NCBI GenBank assembly: GCA_964019135.1
Contig: OZ025252.1
Coordinates: 10,928,823 to 10,992,822 of the forward strand
Source of the DNA: Arenicola marina
Lineage: Eukaryota > Annelida > Polychaeta > Arenicolidae
Reading direction: 5' to 3'
DNA length: 64,000 nucleotides
Numbering within the stretch: the first letter of the stretch is position 1; every line of letters begins with the position of its first letter. Under the pieces are notes generated by a model. That model saw only the letters and a program-made list of their open reading frames with translations, was not told where the DNA came from and did no database searches. The translations under genes and the position numbers were made by a program. This document shows, in pieces, positions 1 to 13,700 of this stretch.

Positions 1-102
1 TCTCGTCCCTCCCCTCCACTTCCACCCCTCTCGTCCCCTCCCCTCCACCCCTCTCGTCCCTCCCCTCCCCTCCACCCCTCTCGTCCCCTCCCCTCCAACC
101 CT
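1..102. repeat. C-rich minisatellite, left edge cut
   Basis: Three to four irregular units of 23-28 bp, each carrying CTCGTCCC followed by CCTCCCCTCCAC. The motif CTCGTCC starts at 2, 30, 53 and 80. The + strand is almost pure pyrimidine, so the minus strand is G-rich. The array begins before the window, so its full size is unknown. Nothing coding is seen. Confidence 0.8.
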
Positions 103-456
103 CACCGCTCAGTGTGGCGGCTAGCGTCGGGGGAACGCCCCGACCCTGCCCAGATAAACCATCGGCAGCCGAGCTTCACTGGAAGTAACACCCCTGCTTT
201 TGGGATTGCCAAACTCCATCTTTGCTAACCCGACAAAATTCTATGACGTTACCTGCTTACTACGAAATCTGGCTGTGCAGAAATAATTCCAGGATGCCAG
301 TGCCATGATCTCAGTGGATCCAGCAGAAGTGCACAGTGATCGGAAGCGTAATACGACATAAAACCCACGTTGGCCAGACACTGATACGTAGGGAAAGCGC
401 TACATGGTAGACCGTGTGAAGAGGTATGGAACCACCAGGGGCACAAGTAGGTCATA
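103..456. other. Single-copy spacer, no gene recognised
   Basis: About 350 bases of non-repetitive sequence between the C-rich array and the 31-bp array. The only open frame is a short minus-strand one (about 71 codons, 249-464) with no recognisable domain. I see no RNA gene, splice structure or transposon end here. Confidence 0.6.
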
Positions 457-1078
457 ACCACCATTCACACCCTCCACATGGCCCATTACCACCATTCACA
501 TCGTGCATATTGCCCATTACCACCATTCACACCCTCCACATGGCCCATTACCACCATTCACATCGTATATATTGCCCATTACCACCATTCACACCCTCCA
601 CATAGCACATTACCAAAATTCACATCGTGCATATTGCCCATTACCACCATTCACACCCTCCACATGGCCCATTACCACCATTCACATCGTGCATATTGCC
701 AATTACCACCATTCACACCCTCCACATAGCACATTACCACCATTCACATCGTATATATTGCCCATTACCACCATTCACACCCTCCACATGGCCCATTACC
801 ACCATTCAAATCGTGCATATTGCCCATTACCACCATTCACACCCTCCACATGGCCCATTACCACCATTCACATCGTGCATATTGCCCATTACCACCATTC
901 ACACCCTCCACATGGCCCATTACCACCATTCACACCTTCCATATAGCCCATTACCAGCATTCACATCGTGCATATTGCCCATTACCACCATTCGCACCCT
1001 CCACATAGCACATTACCACCATTCATACCTTCCATATAGCCATTACCATCATTCACACCCTACACATTGCCCATTACC
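457..1078. repeat. 31-bp minisatellite, 62-bp dimer structure
   Basis: About 20 copies of a 31-bp unit with the shared core CCCATTACCACCATTCACA. Two variants alternate: A (CCCTCCACATGG) and B (TCGTGCATATTG), making a 62-bp higher-order dimer over most of the array. The right end holds mostly A-like units, one of them 30 bp. Because 31 is not a multiple of 3 and the unit lacks stops in some frames, proline/histidine-rich open frames of up to about 150 codons occur on the + strand. I do not regard them as genes. Confidence 0.95.
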
Positions 1079-1109
1079 ATATCAGCACTAATGCCGACAT
1101 TCCGTCCCA

Positions 1110-1368
1110 TATATAGGGGCCGGCGCGATAGCTTAGGGGTTAGAGAGCTCGCCCTGAGTGCTCTGGCCATCTGAGAGCCTAAGGGCACTTAGATCGGTGG
1201 TTCGAGCCCTGCTGTGGCCATGTCTGTGTGGTCGATGGATAAAGATCCCATGTCCTTCTTCGTAAAGAGTAGGGGGTTACCCCCGGGGACATGGCTCCAC
1301 TCTCCCTTCCTTCTCCCATTGACGCGATATGACCAAAAACGCTTAAAGCGTCTTGAATAACCAACCAA
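1110..1368 (+). mobile_element. tRNA-derived SINE
   Basis: The 5' part reads like a tRNA gene. An A box (TAGCTTAGGGG, 1129-1139) and a perfect B box (GGTTCGAGCCC, 1199-1209) follow a GGCCGGCGCGA start near 1118. A tRNA-unrelated body of about 150 bp follows, then a short AACC-type tail (ACCAACCAACC). CCGTCCCA is present at 1102-1109 and again at 1369-1376, a possible 8-bp target-site duplication that sets the ends given. The A-to-B spacing (about 60 bp) is longer than in a normal tRNA, so a functional tRNA is unlikely. The body recalls molluscan SINEs, but that is memory-based inference. No protein is encoded; such elements move with the help of a LINE. Confidence 0.85.
1129..1209 (+). promoter_or_regulatory. 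Internal RNA polymerase III promoter (A and B boxes) of the SINE
   Basis: The A box at 1129-1139 fits the TRGCNNAGNGG pattern, and the B box at 1199-1209 fits GGTTCGANNCC exactly. These are the TFIIIC-binding elements that tRNA-derived SINEs inherit. Whether this copy is transcribed cannot be read from the sequence. Confidence 0.75.
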
Positions 1369-1376
1369 CCGTCCCA

Positions 1377-1707
1377 CCCCACCCCCCTCACCATCGCCCT
1401 CCCTACCAGTCGCACCCAGGTAACATCAGCTGTCCACTTTCTCCGAGACAAAGACCCGAGCGGCGCCAAGGACACTTTTGAATACACGGGCTTGTCGGCG
1501 AGCCTGAATAAATCAATGCTAATCGCCGCCCTAAGCCACTGGGTGGAACAGCCACGGGTATCGCGGGGAAAGCTCCATAAAGGCGGCGGCAGAAGAAGTG
1601 ATGACACTCACAGACGACACTACCCGACATAGTGTCAGCCATTGAGAAAGGTTGGGGTGGGGTGTGGGGGGTGGGGGTGGGAGTGGGTGGAGGGAGCAGG
1701 GCAAAGG
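1377..1707. other. Single-copy spacer ending in a G-rich tract
   Basis: About 330 bases between the SINE and the 62-bp array. It starts with a C-rich stretch, has an ordinary-complexity middle, and ends in a G-rich tract (about 1649-1707). The frames that cross it on the minus strand also run through the SINE and show no domain. I see no gene. Confidence 0.55.
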
Positions 1708-4700
1708 GGGCAGGCTGTCTACTGAGGTACCAGAAAACAATGAACCATCACCGCTATAGAGACGGGACTGGGCGGACTGTTCACTGAGGTACCAAAGAAC
1801 AATGAACCATCACCGCTATAGAGACCGGACTGGGCGGACTGTTTAATGAGGTACCAGAGAACAATGAACCATCACCGCTATAGAGACGGGACTGGGCGGA
1901 GTGTTCACTGAGGTACCAGAGAACAATGAACCATCACCGCTATAGAGACGGAACTGGGCGGTCTGTTCACTGAGGTACCAGAGAACAATGAACCATCACC
2001 GCTATAGAGACGGGACTGGGCGGACTGTTCACTGAGGTATCAAAGAACAATGAACCATCACCGCTATAGAGACGGGACTGGGCGGACTGTTCATTGAGGT
2101 ACCAGAGAACAATGAACCATTACCGCTATAGAGACGGGACTGGGCGGACTGTTCAATGAGGTACCAGAGAACAATGAACCATCACCGCTATAGAGACGGG
2201 ACTGGGCGGAGTGTTCATTGAGGTACCAAAGAACAATGAACCATCACCGCTATAGAGACGGGACTGGGCGGACTGTTCATTGAGGTACCAGAGAACAATG
2301 AACCATCAGCGCTATAGAGACGGGACTGGGCGGACTGTTCAGTGAGGTACCAGAGAACAATGAACCATCACCACTATAGAGACGGGACTGGGCGGACTGT
2401 TCATTGAGGTACCAAAGAACAATGAACCATCACCGCTATAGAGACGGGACTGGGCGGACTGTTCATTGAGGTACCAGAGAACAATGAACCATCACCGCTA
2501 TAGAGACGGGATTGGGCGGACTGTTTAATGAGGTACCAAAGAACAATGAACCATCAGCGCTATAGAGACGGGACTGGGCAGACTGTTCAATGAGGTACCA
2601 GAGAACAATGAACCATCAGCGCTATAGAGACGGGACTGGGCGGACTGTTCAATGAGGTACCAGAGAACAATGAACCATCACCGCTATAGAGACGGGAATG
2701 GGCGGACTGTTCATTGAGGTACCAGAGAACAATGAACCATCACCGCTATAGAGACGGGACTGGGCGGACTGTTCATTGAGGTACCAAAGAACAATGAACC
2801 ATCAGCGCTATAGAGACGGGACTGGGCGGGCTGTTCAATGAGGTACCAGAGAACAATGAACCATCAGCGCTATAGAGACGGGACTGGGCGGACTGTTCAA
2901 TGAGGTACCAGAGAACAATGAACCATCACCGCTATAGAGACGGGAATGGGCGGACTGTTCATTGAGGTACCAGAGAACAATGAACCATCACCGCTATAGA
3001 GACGGGACTGGGCGGACTGTTTAATGAGGTGCCAGAGAACAAGGAACCATCAGCGCTATAGAGACGAGACTGGGCGGACTGTTCAATGAGGTACCAGAGA
3101 ACAATGAACCATCACCGCTATAGAGACGGGACTAGGCGGACTGTTCAATGAGGTACCAGAGAACAATGAACCATCACCGCTATAGATACGGGACTGGGCG
3201 GACTGTTCAATGAGGTACCAGAGAACAAGGAACCATCAGCGCTATAGAGACGAGACTGGGCGGAGTGTTCAATGAGGTACCAACAAACAATGAACCATCA
3301 CCGCTATAGAGACGGGACTGGGCGGACTGTTCATTGAGGTACCAGAGAACAATGAACCATCAGCGCTATAGAGACGAGACTGGGCGGACTGTTCAATGAG
3401 GTACCAGAGAACAAGGAACCATCAGCGCTATAGAGACGAGACTGGGCGGACTGTTCAATGAGGTACCAACAAACAATGAACCATCAGCGCTATAGAGACG
3501 AGACTGGGCGGACTGTTCAATGATGTACCAACAAACAATGAACCATCAGCGCTATAGAGACGGGACTGGGCGGACTGTTCATTGAGGTACCAGAGAACAA
3601 TGAACCATCAGCGCTATAGAGACGAGACTGGGCGGACTGTTCAATGAGGTACCAGAGAACAAGGAACCATCAGCGCTATAGAGACGAGACTGGGCGGACT
3701 GTTCAATGAGGTACCAACAAACAATGAACCATCAGCGCTATAGAGACGAGACTGGGCGGACTGTTCAATGATGTACCAACAAACAATGAACCATCAGCGC
3801 TATAGAGACGAGACTGGGCGGACTGTTCAATGATGTACCAACAAACAATGAACCATCAGCGCTATAGAGACGGGACTGGGCGGACAGTTCAATGAGGTAC
3901 CAGAGAACAAGGAACCATCAGCGCTATAGAGACGGGACTGGGCGGACTGTTCAATGATGTACCAACAAACAATGAACCATCAGCGCTATAGAGACGGGAC
4001 TGGGCGGACAGTTCAATGAGGTACCAGAGAACAAGGAACCATCAGCGCTATAGAGACGGGACTGGGCGGACTGTTTAATGAGGTGCCAGAGAACAAGGAA
4101 CCATCAGCGCTATAGACACGGGACTGGGCGGACTGTTCAATGAGGTACCAGAGAACAAGGAACCATCAGCGCTATAGAGACGAGACTGGGCGGACTGTTC
4201 AATGAGGTACCAGAGAACAAGGAACCATCAGCGCTATAGAGACGAGACTGGGCGGACTGTTTAATGAGGTACCAACAAACAATGAACCATCACCGCTATA
4301 GAGACGGGACTGGGCGGACTGTTCATTGAGGTACCAGAGAACAAGGAACCATCAGCGCTATAGAGACGGGACTGGGCGGACTGTTCATTGAGGTACCAAA
4401 GAACAATGAACCATCACCGCTATAGAGACGGGACTGGGCGGACTGTTCATTGAGGTACCAGAGAACAAGGAACCATCAGCGCTATAGAGACGGGACTGGG
4501 CGGACTGTTCATTGAGGTACCAAAGAACAATGAACCATCACCGCTATAGAGACGAGACTGGGCGGACTGTTCAATGAGGTACCAACAAACAATGAACCAT
4601 CAGCGCTATAGAGACGAGACTGGGCGGACTGTTCAATGATGTACCAACAAACAATGAACCATCAGCGCTATAGAGACGAGACTGGGCGGACTGTTCAATG

Positions 4701-7700
4701 ATGTACCAACAAACAATGAACCATCAGCGCTATAGAGACGGGACTGGGCGGACAGTTCAATGAGGTACCAGAGAACAAGGAACCATCACCGCTATAGAGA
4801 CGGGACTGGGCGGACTGTTTAATGAGGTACCAACAAACAATGAACCATCAGCGCTATAGAGACGGGACTGGGCGGACTGTTCATTGAGGTACCAACAAAC
4901 AATGAACCATCAGCGCTATAGAGACGGGACTGGGCGGACTGTTCATTGAGGTACCAAAGAACAATGAACCATCACCGCTATAGAGACGGGACTGGGCGGA
5001 CTGTTCATTGAGGTACCAAAGAACAATGAACCATCACCGCTATAGACACGGGACTGGGCGGACTGTTTAATGAGGTACCAGAGAACAATGAACCATCACC
5101 GCTATAGAGACGGGACTGGGCGGACTGTTCAATGAGGTACCAGAGAACAATGAACCATCACCGCTATAGAGACGGGACTGGGCGGAGTGTTCAATGAGGT
5201 ACCAAAGAACAATGAACCATCACCGCTATAGAGACGGGACTGGGCGGACAGTTCATTGAGGTACCAAAGAACAATGAACCATCACCGCTATAGAGACGGG
5301 ACTGGGCGGACAGTTCATTGAGGTACCAAAGAACAATGAACCATCAGCGCTATAGAGACGGGACTGGGCGGACTGTTCATTGAGGTACCAAAGAACAATG
5401 AACCATCACCGCTATAGAGACGGGACTGGGCGGACAGTTCATTGAGGTACCAAAGAACAATGAACCATCACCGCTATAGAGACGGGACTGGGCGGACTGT
5501 TCAATGAGGTACCAGAGAACAAGGAACCATCAGCGCTATAGAGACGGGACTGGGCGGACAGTTCAATGAGGTACCAGAGAACAAGGAACCATCACCGCTA
5601 TAGAGACGGGACTGGGCGGACTGTTTAATGAGGTACCAACAAACAATGAACCATCAGCGCTATAGAGACGGGACTGGGCGGACTGTTCATTGAGGTACCA
5701 ACAAACAATGAACCATCAGCGCTATAGAGACGGGACTGGGCGGACTGTTCATTGAGGTACCAAAGAACAATGAACCATCACCGCTATAGAGACGGGACTG
5801 GGCGGACTGTTCATTGAGGTACCAAAGAACAATGAACCATCACCGCTATAGACACGGGACTGGGCGGACTGTTTAATGAGGTACCAGAGAACAATGAACC
5901 ATCACCGCTATAGAGACGGGACTGGGCGGACTGTTCAATGAGGTACCAGAGAACAAGGAACCATCACCGCTATAGAGACGGGACTGGGCGGAGTGTTCAA
6001 TGAGGTACCAAAGAACAATGAACCATCACCGCTATAGAGACGGGACTGGGCGGACAGTTCATTGAGGTACCAAAGAACAATGAACCATCACCGCTATAGA
6101 GACGGGACTGGGCGGACAGTTCATTGAGGTACCAAAGAACAATGAACCATCAGCGCTATAGAGACGGGACTGGGCGGACTGTTCATTGAGGTACCAAAGA
6201 ACAATGAACCATCACCGCTATAGAGACGGGACTGGGCGGACAGTTCATTGAGGTACCAAAGAACAATGAACCATCACCGCTATAGAGACGGGACTGGGCG
6301 GACTGTTCAATGAGGTACCAGAGAACAAGGAACCATCAGCGCTATAGAGACGGGACTGGGCGGACTGTTTAATGAGGTGCCAGAGAACAAGGAACCATCA
6401 GCGCTATAGACACGGGACTGGGCGGACTGTTCAATGAGGTACCAGAGAACAAGGAACCATCAGCGCTATAGAGACGAGACTGGGCGGACTGTTCAATGAG
6501 GTACCAGAGAACAAGGAACCATCAGCGCTATAGAGACGAGACTGGGCGGACTGTTTAATGAGGTACCAACAAACAATGAACCATCACCGCTATAGAGACG
6601 GGACTGGGCGGACTGTTCATTGAGGTACCAGAGAACAAGGAACCATCAGCGCTATAGAGACGGGACTGGGCGGACTGTTCATTGAGGTACCAAAGAACAA
6701 TGAACCATCACCGCTATAGAGACGGGACTGGGCGGACTGTTCATTGAGGTACCAGAGAACAAGGAACCATCAGCGCTATAGAGACGGGACTGGGCGGACT
6801 GTTCATTGAGGTACCAAAGAACAATGAACCATCACCGCTATAGAGACGAGACTGGGCGGACTGTTCAATGAGGTACCAACAAACAATGAACCATCAGCGC
6901 TATAGAGACGAGACTGGGCGGACTGTTCAATGATGTACCAACAAACAATGAACCATCAGCGCTATAGAGACGAGACTGGGCGGACTGTTCAATGATGTAC
7001 CAACAAACAATGAACCATCAGCGCTATAGAGACGGGACTGGGCGGACAGTTCAATGAGGTACCAGAGAACAAGGAACCATCACCGCTATAGAGACGGGAC
7101 TGGGCGGACTGTTTAATGAGGTACCAACAAACAATGAACCATCAGCGCTATAGAGACGGGACTGGGCGGACTGTTCATTGAGGTACCAACAAACAATGAA
7201 CCATCAGCGCTATAGAGACGGGACTGGGCGGACTGTTCATTGAGGTACCAAAGAACAATGAACCATCACCGCTATAGAGACGGGACTGGGCGGACTGTTC
7301 ATTGAGGTACCAAAGAACAATGAACCATCACCGCTATAGACACGGGACTGGGCGGACTGTTTAATGAGGTACCAGAGAACAATGAACCATCACCGCTATA
7401 GAGACGGGACTGGGCGGACTGTTCAATGAGGTACCAGAGAACAAGGAACCATCACCGCTATAGAGACGGGACTGGGCGGAGTGTTCAATGAGGTACCAAA
7501 GAACAATGAACCATCACCGCTATAGAGACGGGACTGGGCGGACAGTTCATTGAGGTACCAAAGAACAATGAACCATCACCGCTATAGAGACGGGACTGGG
7601 CGGACAGTTCATTGAGGTACCAAAGAACAATGAACCATCAGCGCTATAGAGACGGGACTGGGCGGACTGTTCATTGAGGTACCAAAGAACAATGAACCAT

Positions 7701-10700
7701 CACCGCTATAGAGACGGGACTGGGCGGACAGTTCATTGAGGTACCAAAGAACAATGAACCATCACCGCTATAGAGACGGGACTGGGCGGACTGTTCATTG
7801 AGGTACCAAAGAACAATGAACCATCACCGCTATAGACACGGGACTGGGCGGACTGTTTAATGAGGTACCAGAGAACAATGAACCATCACCGCTATAGAGA
7901 CGGGACTGGGCGGACTGTTCATTGAGGTACCAGAGAACAAGGAACCATCACCGCTATAGAGACGGGACTGGGCGGACAGTTCATTGAGGTACCAAAGAAC
8001 AATGAACCATCACCGCTATAGAGACGGGACTGGGCGGACTGTTCATTGAGGTACCAAAGAACAATGAACCATCACCGCTATAGACACGGGACTGGGCGGA
8101 CTGTTCATTGAGGTACCAGAGAACAAGGAACCATCACGGCTATACAGACGGGACTGGGCGGACTGTTCATTGAGGTACCAAAGAACAATGAACCATCACC
8201 GCTATAGAGACGGGACTGGGCGGACTGTTCATTGAGGTACCAAAGAACAATGAACCATCACCGCTATAGACACGGGACTGGGCGGACTGTTTAATGAGGT
8301 ACCAGAGAACAATGAACCATCACCGCTATAGAGACGGGACTGGGCGGACTGTTCACTGAGGTACCAGAGAACAATGAACCATTACCGCTATAGAGACGGG
8401 ACTGGGCGGACTGTTCAATGAGGTACCAACAAACAATGAACCATCAGCGCTATAGAGACGGGACTGGGCGGACTGTTCATTGAGGTACCAAAGAACAATG
8501 AACCATCACCGCTATAGAGACGGGACTGGGCGGACTGTTCATTGAGGTACCAAAGAACAATGAACCATCACCGCTATAGACACGGGACTGGGCGGACTGT
8601 TTAATGAGGTACCAGAGAACAATGAACCATCACCGCTATAGAGACGGGACTGGGCGGACTGTTCACTGAGGTACCAGAGAACAAGGAACCATCACCGCTA
8701 TAGAGACGGGACTGGGCGGACTGTTCATTGAGGTACCAAAGAACAATGAACCATCACCGCTATAGAGACGGGTCTGGGCGGACTGTTCATTGAGGTACCA
8801 GAGAACAATGAACCATCACCGCTATAGAGACGGGACTGGGCGGACTGTTCATTGAGGTACCAAAGAACAATGAACCATCACCGCTATAGACACGGGACTG
8901 GGCGGACTGTTTAATGAGGTACCAGAGAACAATGAACCATCACCGCTATAGAGACGGGACTGGGCGGACTGTTCACTGAGGTACCAGAGAACAATGAACC
9001 ATTACCGCTATAGAGACGGGACTGGGCGGACTGTTCATTGAGGTACCAAAGAACAATGAACCATCACCGCTATAGACACGGGACTGGGCGGACTGTTTAA
9101 TGAGGTACCAGAGAACAATGAACCATCACCGCTATAGAGACGGGACTGGGCGGACTGTTCACTGAGGTACCAGAGAACAATGAACCATTACCGCTATAGA
9201 GACGGGACTGGGCGGACTGTTCATTGAGGTACCAAAGAACAATGAACCATCACCGCTATAGACACGGGACTGGGCGGACTGTTCATTGAGGTACCAAAGA
9301 ACAATGAACCATCACCGCTATAGACACGGGACTGGGCGGACTGTTTAATGAGGTACCAGAGAACAATGAACCATCACCGCTATAGAGACGGGACTGGGCG
9401 GACTGTTCACTGAGGTACCAGAGAACAATGAACCATTACCGCTATAGAGACGGGACTGGGCGGACTGTTCATTGAGGTACCAAAGAACAATGAACCATCA
9501 CCGCTATAGAGACGGGACTGGGCGGACTGTTCATTGAGGTACCAGAGAACAATGAACCATCACCGCTATAGAGACGGGATTGGGCGGACTGTTTAATGAG
9601 GTACCAAAGAACAATGAACCATCAGCGCTATAGAGACGGGACTGGGCAGACTGTTCAATGAGGTACCAGAGAACAATGAACCATCAGCGCTATAGAGACG
9701 GGACTGGGCGGACTGTTCAATGAGGTAACAATGAACCATCACCGCTATAGAGACGGGAATGGGCGGACTGTTCATTGAGGTACCAGAGAACAATGAACCA
9801 TCACCGCTATAGAGACGGGACTGGGCGGACTGTTCAATGAGGTACCAGAGAACAATGAACCATCACCGCTATAGAGACGGGACTGGGCGGAGTGTTCATT
9901 GAGGTACCAAAGAACAACGAACCATCACCGCTATAGAGACGGGACTGGGCGGACTGTTCATTGAGGTACCAGAGAACAATGAACCATCAGCGCTATAGAG
10001 ACGGGACTGGGCGGACTGTTCAGTGAGGTACCAGAGAACAATGAACCATCACCACTATAGAGACGGGACTGGGCGGACTGTTCATTGAGGTACCAAAGAA
10101 CAATGAACCATCACCGCTATAGAGACGGGACTGGGCGGACTGTTCATTGAGGTACCAGAGAACAATGAACCATCACCGCTATAGAGACGGGATTGGGCGG
10201 ACTGTTTAATGAGGTACCAAAGAACAATGAACCATCAGCGCTATAGAGACGGGACTGGGCAGACTGTTCAATGAGGTACCAGAGAACAATGAACCATCAC
10301 CGCTATAGAGACGGGACTGGGCGGACTGTTCAATGAGGTACCAGAGAACAATGAACCATCACCGCTATAGAGACGGGAATGGGCGGACTGTTCATTGAGG
10401 TACCAGAGAACAATGAACCATCACCGCTATAGAGACGGGACTGGGCGGACTGTTCATTGAGGTACCAAAGAACAATGAACCATCAGCGCTATAGAGACGG
10501 GACTGGGCGGGCTGTTCAATGAGGTACCAGAGAACAATGAACCATCAGCGCTATAGAGACGGGACTGGGCGGACTGTTCAATGAGGTACCAGAGAACAAT
10601 GAACCATCACCGCTATAGAGACGGGAATGGGCGGACTGTTCATTGAGGTACCAGAGAACAATGAACCATCACCGCTATAGAGACGGGACTGGGCGGACTG

Positions 10701-13700
10701 TTTAATGAGGTGCCAGAGAACAAGGAACCATCAGCGCTATAGAGACGAGACTGGGCGGACTGTTCAATGAGGTACCAGAGAACAATGAACCATCACCGCT
10801 ATAGAGACGGGACTAGGCGGACTGTTCAATGAGGTACCAGAGAACAATGAACCATCACCGCTATAGACACGGGACTGGGCGGACTGTTCAATGAGGTACC
10901 AGAGAACAAGGAACCATCACCGCTATAGAGACGGGACTGGGCGGACTGTTCAATGAGGTACCAGAGAACAAGGAACCATCAGCGCTATAGAGACGAGACT
11001 GGGCGGACTGTTCAATGAGGTACCAACAAACAATGAACCATCACCGCTATAGAGACGGGACTGGGCGGACTGTTCATTGAGGTACCAGAGAACAATGAAC
11101 CATCAGCGCTATAGAGACGAGACTGGGCGGACTGTTCAATGAGGTACCAGAGAACAAGGAACCATCAGCGCTATAGAGACGAGACTGGGCAGACTGTTCA
11201 ATGATGTACCAACAAACAATGAACCATCAGCGCTATAGAGACGGGACTGGGCGGACTGTTTAATGAGGTACCAGAGAACAAGGAACCATCAGCGCTATAG
11301 AGACGGGACTGGGCAGACTGTTCAATGAGGTACCAGAGAACAATGAACCATCAGCGCTATAGAGACGGGACTGGGCGGACTGTTCAATGAGGTACCAGAG
11401 AACAATGAACCATCACCGCTATAGAGACGGGAATGGGCGGACTGTTCATTGAGGTACCAGAGAACAATGAACCATCACCGCTATAGAGACGGGACTGGGC
11501 GGACTGTTCAATGAGGTACCAGAGAACAATGAACCATCACCGCTATAGAGACGGGACTGGGCGGAGTGTTCATTGAGGTACCAAAGAACAATGAACCATC
11601 ACCGCTATAGAGACGGGACTGGGCGGACTGTTCATTGAGGTACCAGAGAACAATGAACCATCAGCGCTATAGAGACGGGACTGGGCGGACTGTTCAGTGA
11701 GGTACCAGAGAACAATGAACCATCACCACTATAGAGACGGGACTGGGCGGACTGTTCATTGAGGTACCAAAGAACAATGAACCATCACCGCTATAGAGAC
11801 GGGACTGGGCGGACTGTTCATTGAGGTACCAGAGAACAATGAACCATCACCGCTATAGAGACGGGATTGGGCGGACTGTTTAATGAGGTACCAAAGAACA
11901 ATGAACCATCAGCGCTATAGAGACGGGACTGGGCAGACTGTTCAATGAGGTACCAGAGAATAATGAACCATCAGCGCTATAGAGACGGGACTGGGCGGAC
12001 TGTTCAATGAGGTACCAGAGAACAATGAACCATCACCGCTATAGAGACGGGAATGGGCGGACTGTTCATTGAGGTACCAGAGAACAATGAACCATCACCG
12101 CTATAGAGACGGGACTGGGCGGACTGTTCATTGAGGTACCAAAGAACAATGAACCATCAGCGCTATAGAGACGGGACTGGGCGGGCTGTTCAATGAGGTA
12201 CCAGAGAACAATGAACCATCAGCGCTATAGAGACGGGACTGGGCGGACTGTTCAATGAGGTACCAGAGAACAATGAACCATCACCGCTATAGAGACGGGA
12301 ATGGGCGGACTGTTCATTGAGGTACCAGAGAACAATGAACCATCACCGCTATAGAGACGGGACTGGGCGGACTGTTTAATGAGGTGCCAGAGAACAAGGA
12401 ACCATCAGCGCTATAGAGACGAGACTGGGCGGACTGTTCAATGAGGTACCAGAGAACAATGAACCATCACCGCTATAGAGACGGGACTAGGCGGACTGTT
12501 CAATGAGGTACCAGAGAACAATGAACCATCACCGCTATAGAGACGGGACTGGGCGGACTGTTCATTGAGGTACCAGAGAACAAGGAACCATCACCGCTAT
12601 AGAGACGGGTCTGGGCGGACTGTTCAATGAGGTACCAGAGAACAAGGAACCATCAGCGCTATAGAGACGAGACTGGGCGGACTGTTCAATGAGGTACCAA
12701 CAAACAATGAACCATCACCGCTATAGAGACGGGACTGGGCGGACTGTTCATTGAGGTACCAGAGAACAATGAACCATCAGCGCTATAGAGACGAGACTGG
12801 GCGGACTGTTCAATGAGGTACCAGAGAACAAGGAACCATCAGCGCTATAGAGACGAGACTGGGCGGACTGTTCAATGAGGTACCAACAAACAATGAACCA
12901 TCAGCGCTATAGAGACGAGACTGGGCGGACTGTTCAATGATGTACCAACAAACAATGAACCATCAGCGCTATAGAGACGGGACTGGGCGGACAGTTCAAT
13001 GAGGTACCAGAGAACAAGGAACCATCAGCGCTATAGAGACGGGACTGGGCGGACTATTTAATGAGGTACCAGAGAACAAGGAACCATCACCGCTATAGAG
13101 ACGAGACTGGGCGGGCTGTTCATTGAGGTACCAGAGAACAAGGAACCATCAGCGCTATAGAGACGAGACTGGGCGGACTGTTCAATGAGGTACCAGAGAA
13201 CAATGAACCATCAGCGCTATAGAGACGGGACTGGGCGGACTGTTCATTGAGGTACCAAAGAACAATGAACCATCACCGCTATAGAGACGGGACTGGGCGG
13301 ACTGTTCATTGAGGTACCAGAGAACAAGGAACCATCACCGCTATAGACACGGGTCTGGGCGGACTGTTCAATGAGGTACCAGAGAACAAGGAACCATCAC
13401 CGCTATAGAGACGAGACTGGGCGGACTGTTCAATGAGGTACCAGAGAACAAGGAACCATCAGCGCTATAGAGACGAGACTGGGCGGACTGTTCAATGAGG
13501 TACCAACAAACAATGAACCATCACCGCTATAGAGACGGGACTGGGCGGACTGTTCATTGAGGTACCAGAGAACAAGGAACCATCACCGCTATAGAGACGG
13601 GTCTGGGCGGACTGTTCAATGAGGTACCAGAGAACAAGGAACCATCACCGCTATAGAGACGGGTCTGGGCGGACTGTTCAATGAGGTACCAGAGAACAAT

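Noticed and set aside
1118-1209. Functional tRNA gene
   Set aside because: A and B boxes are present, but spacing is too long, no acceptor stem closes after the B box, and a SINE body and tail follow.
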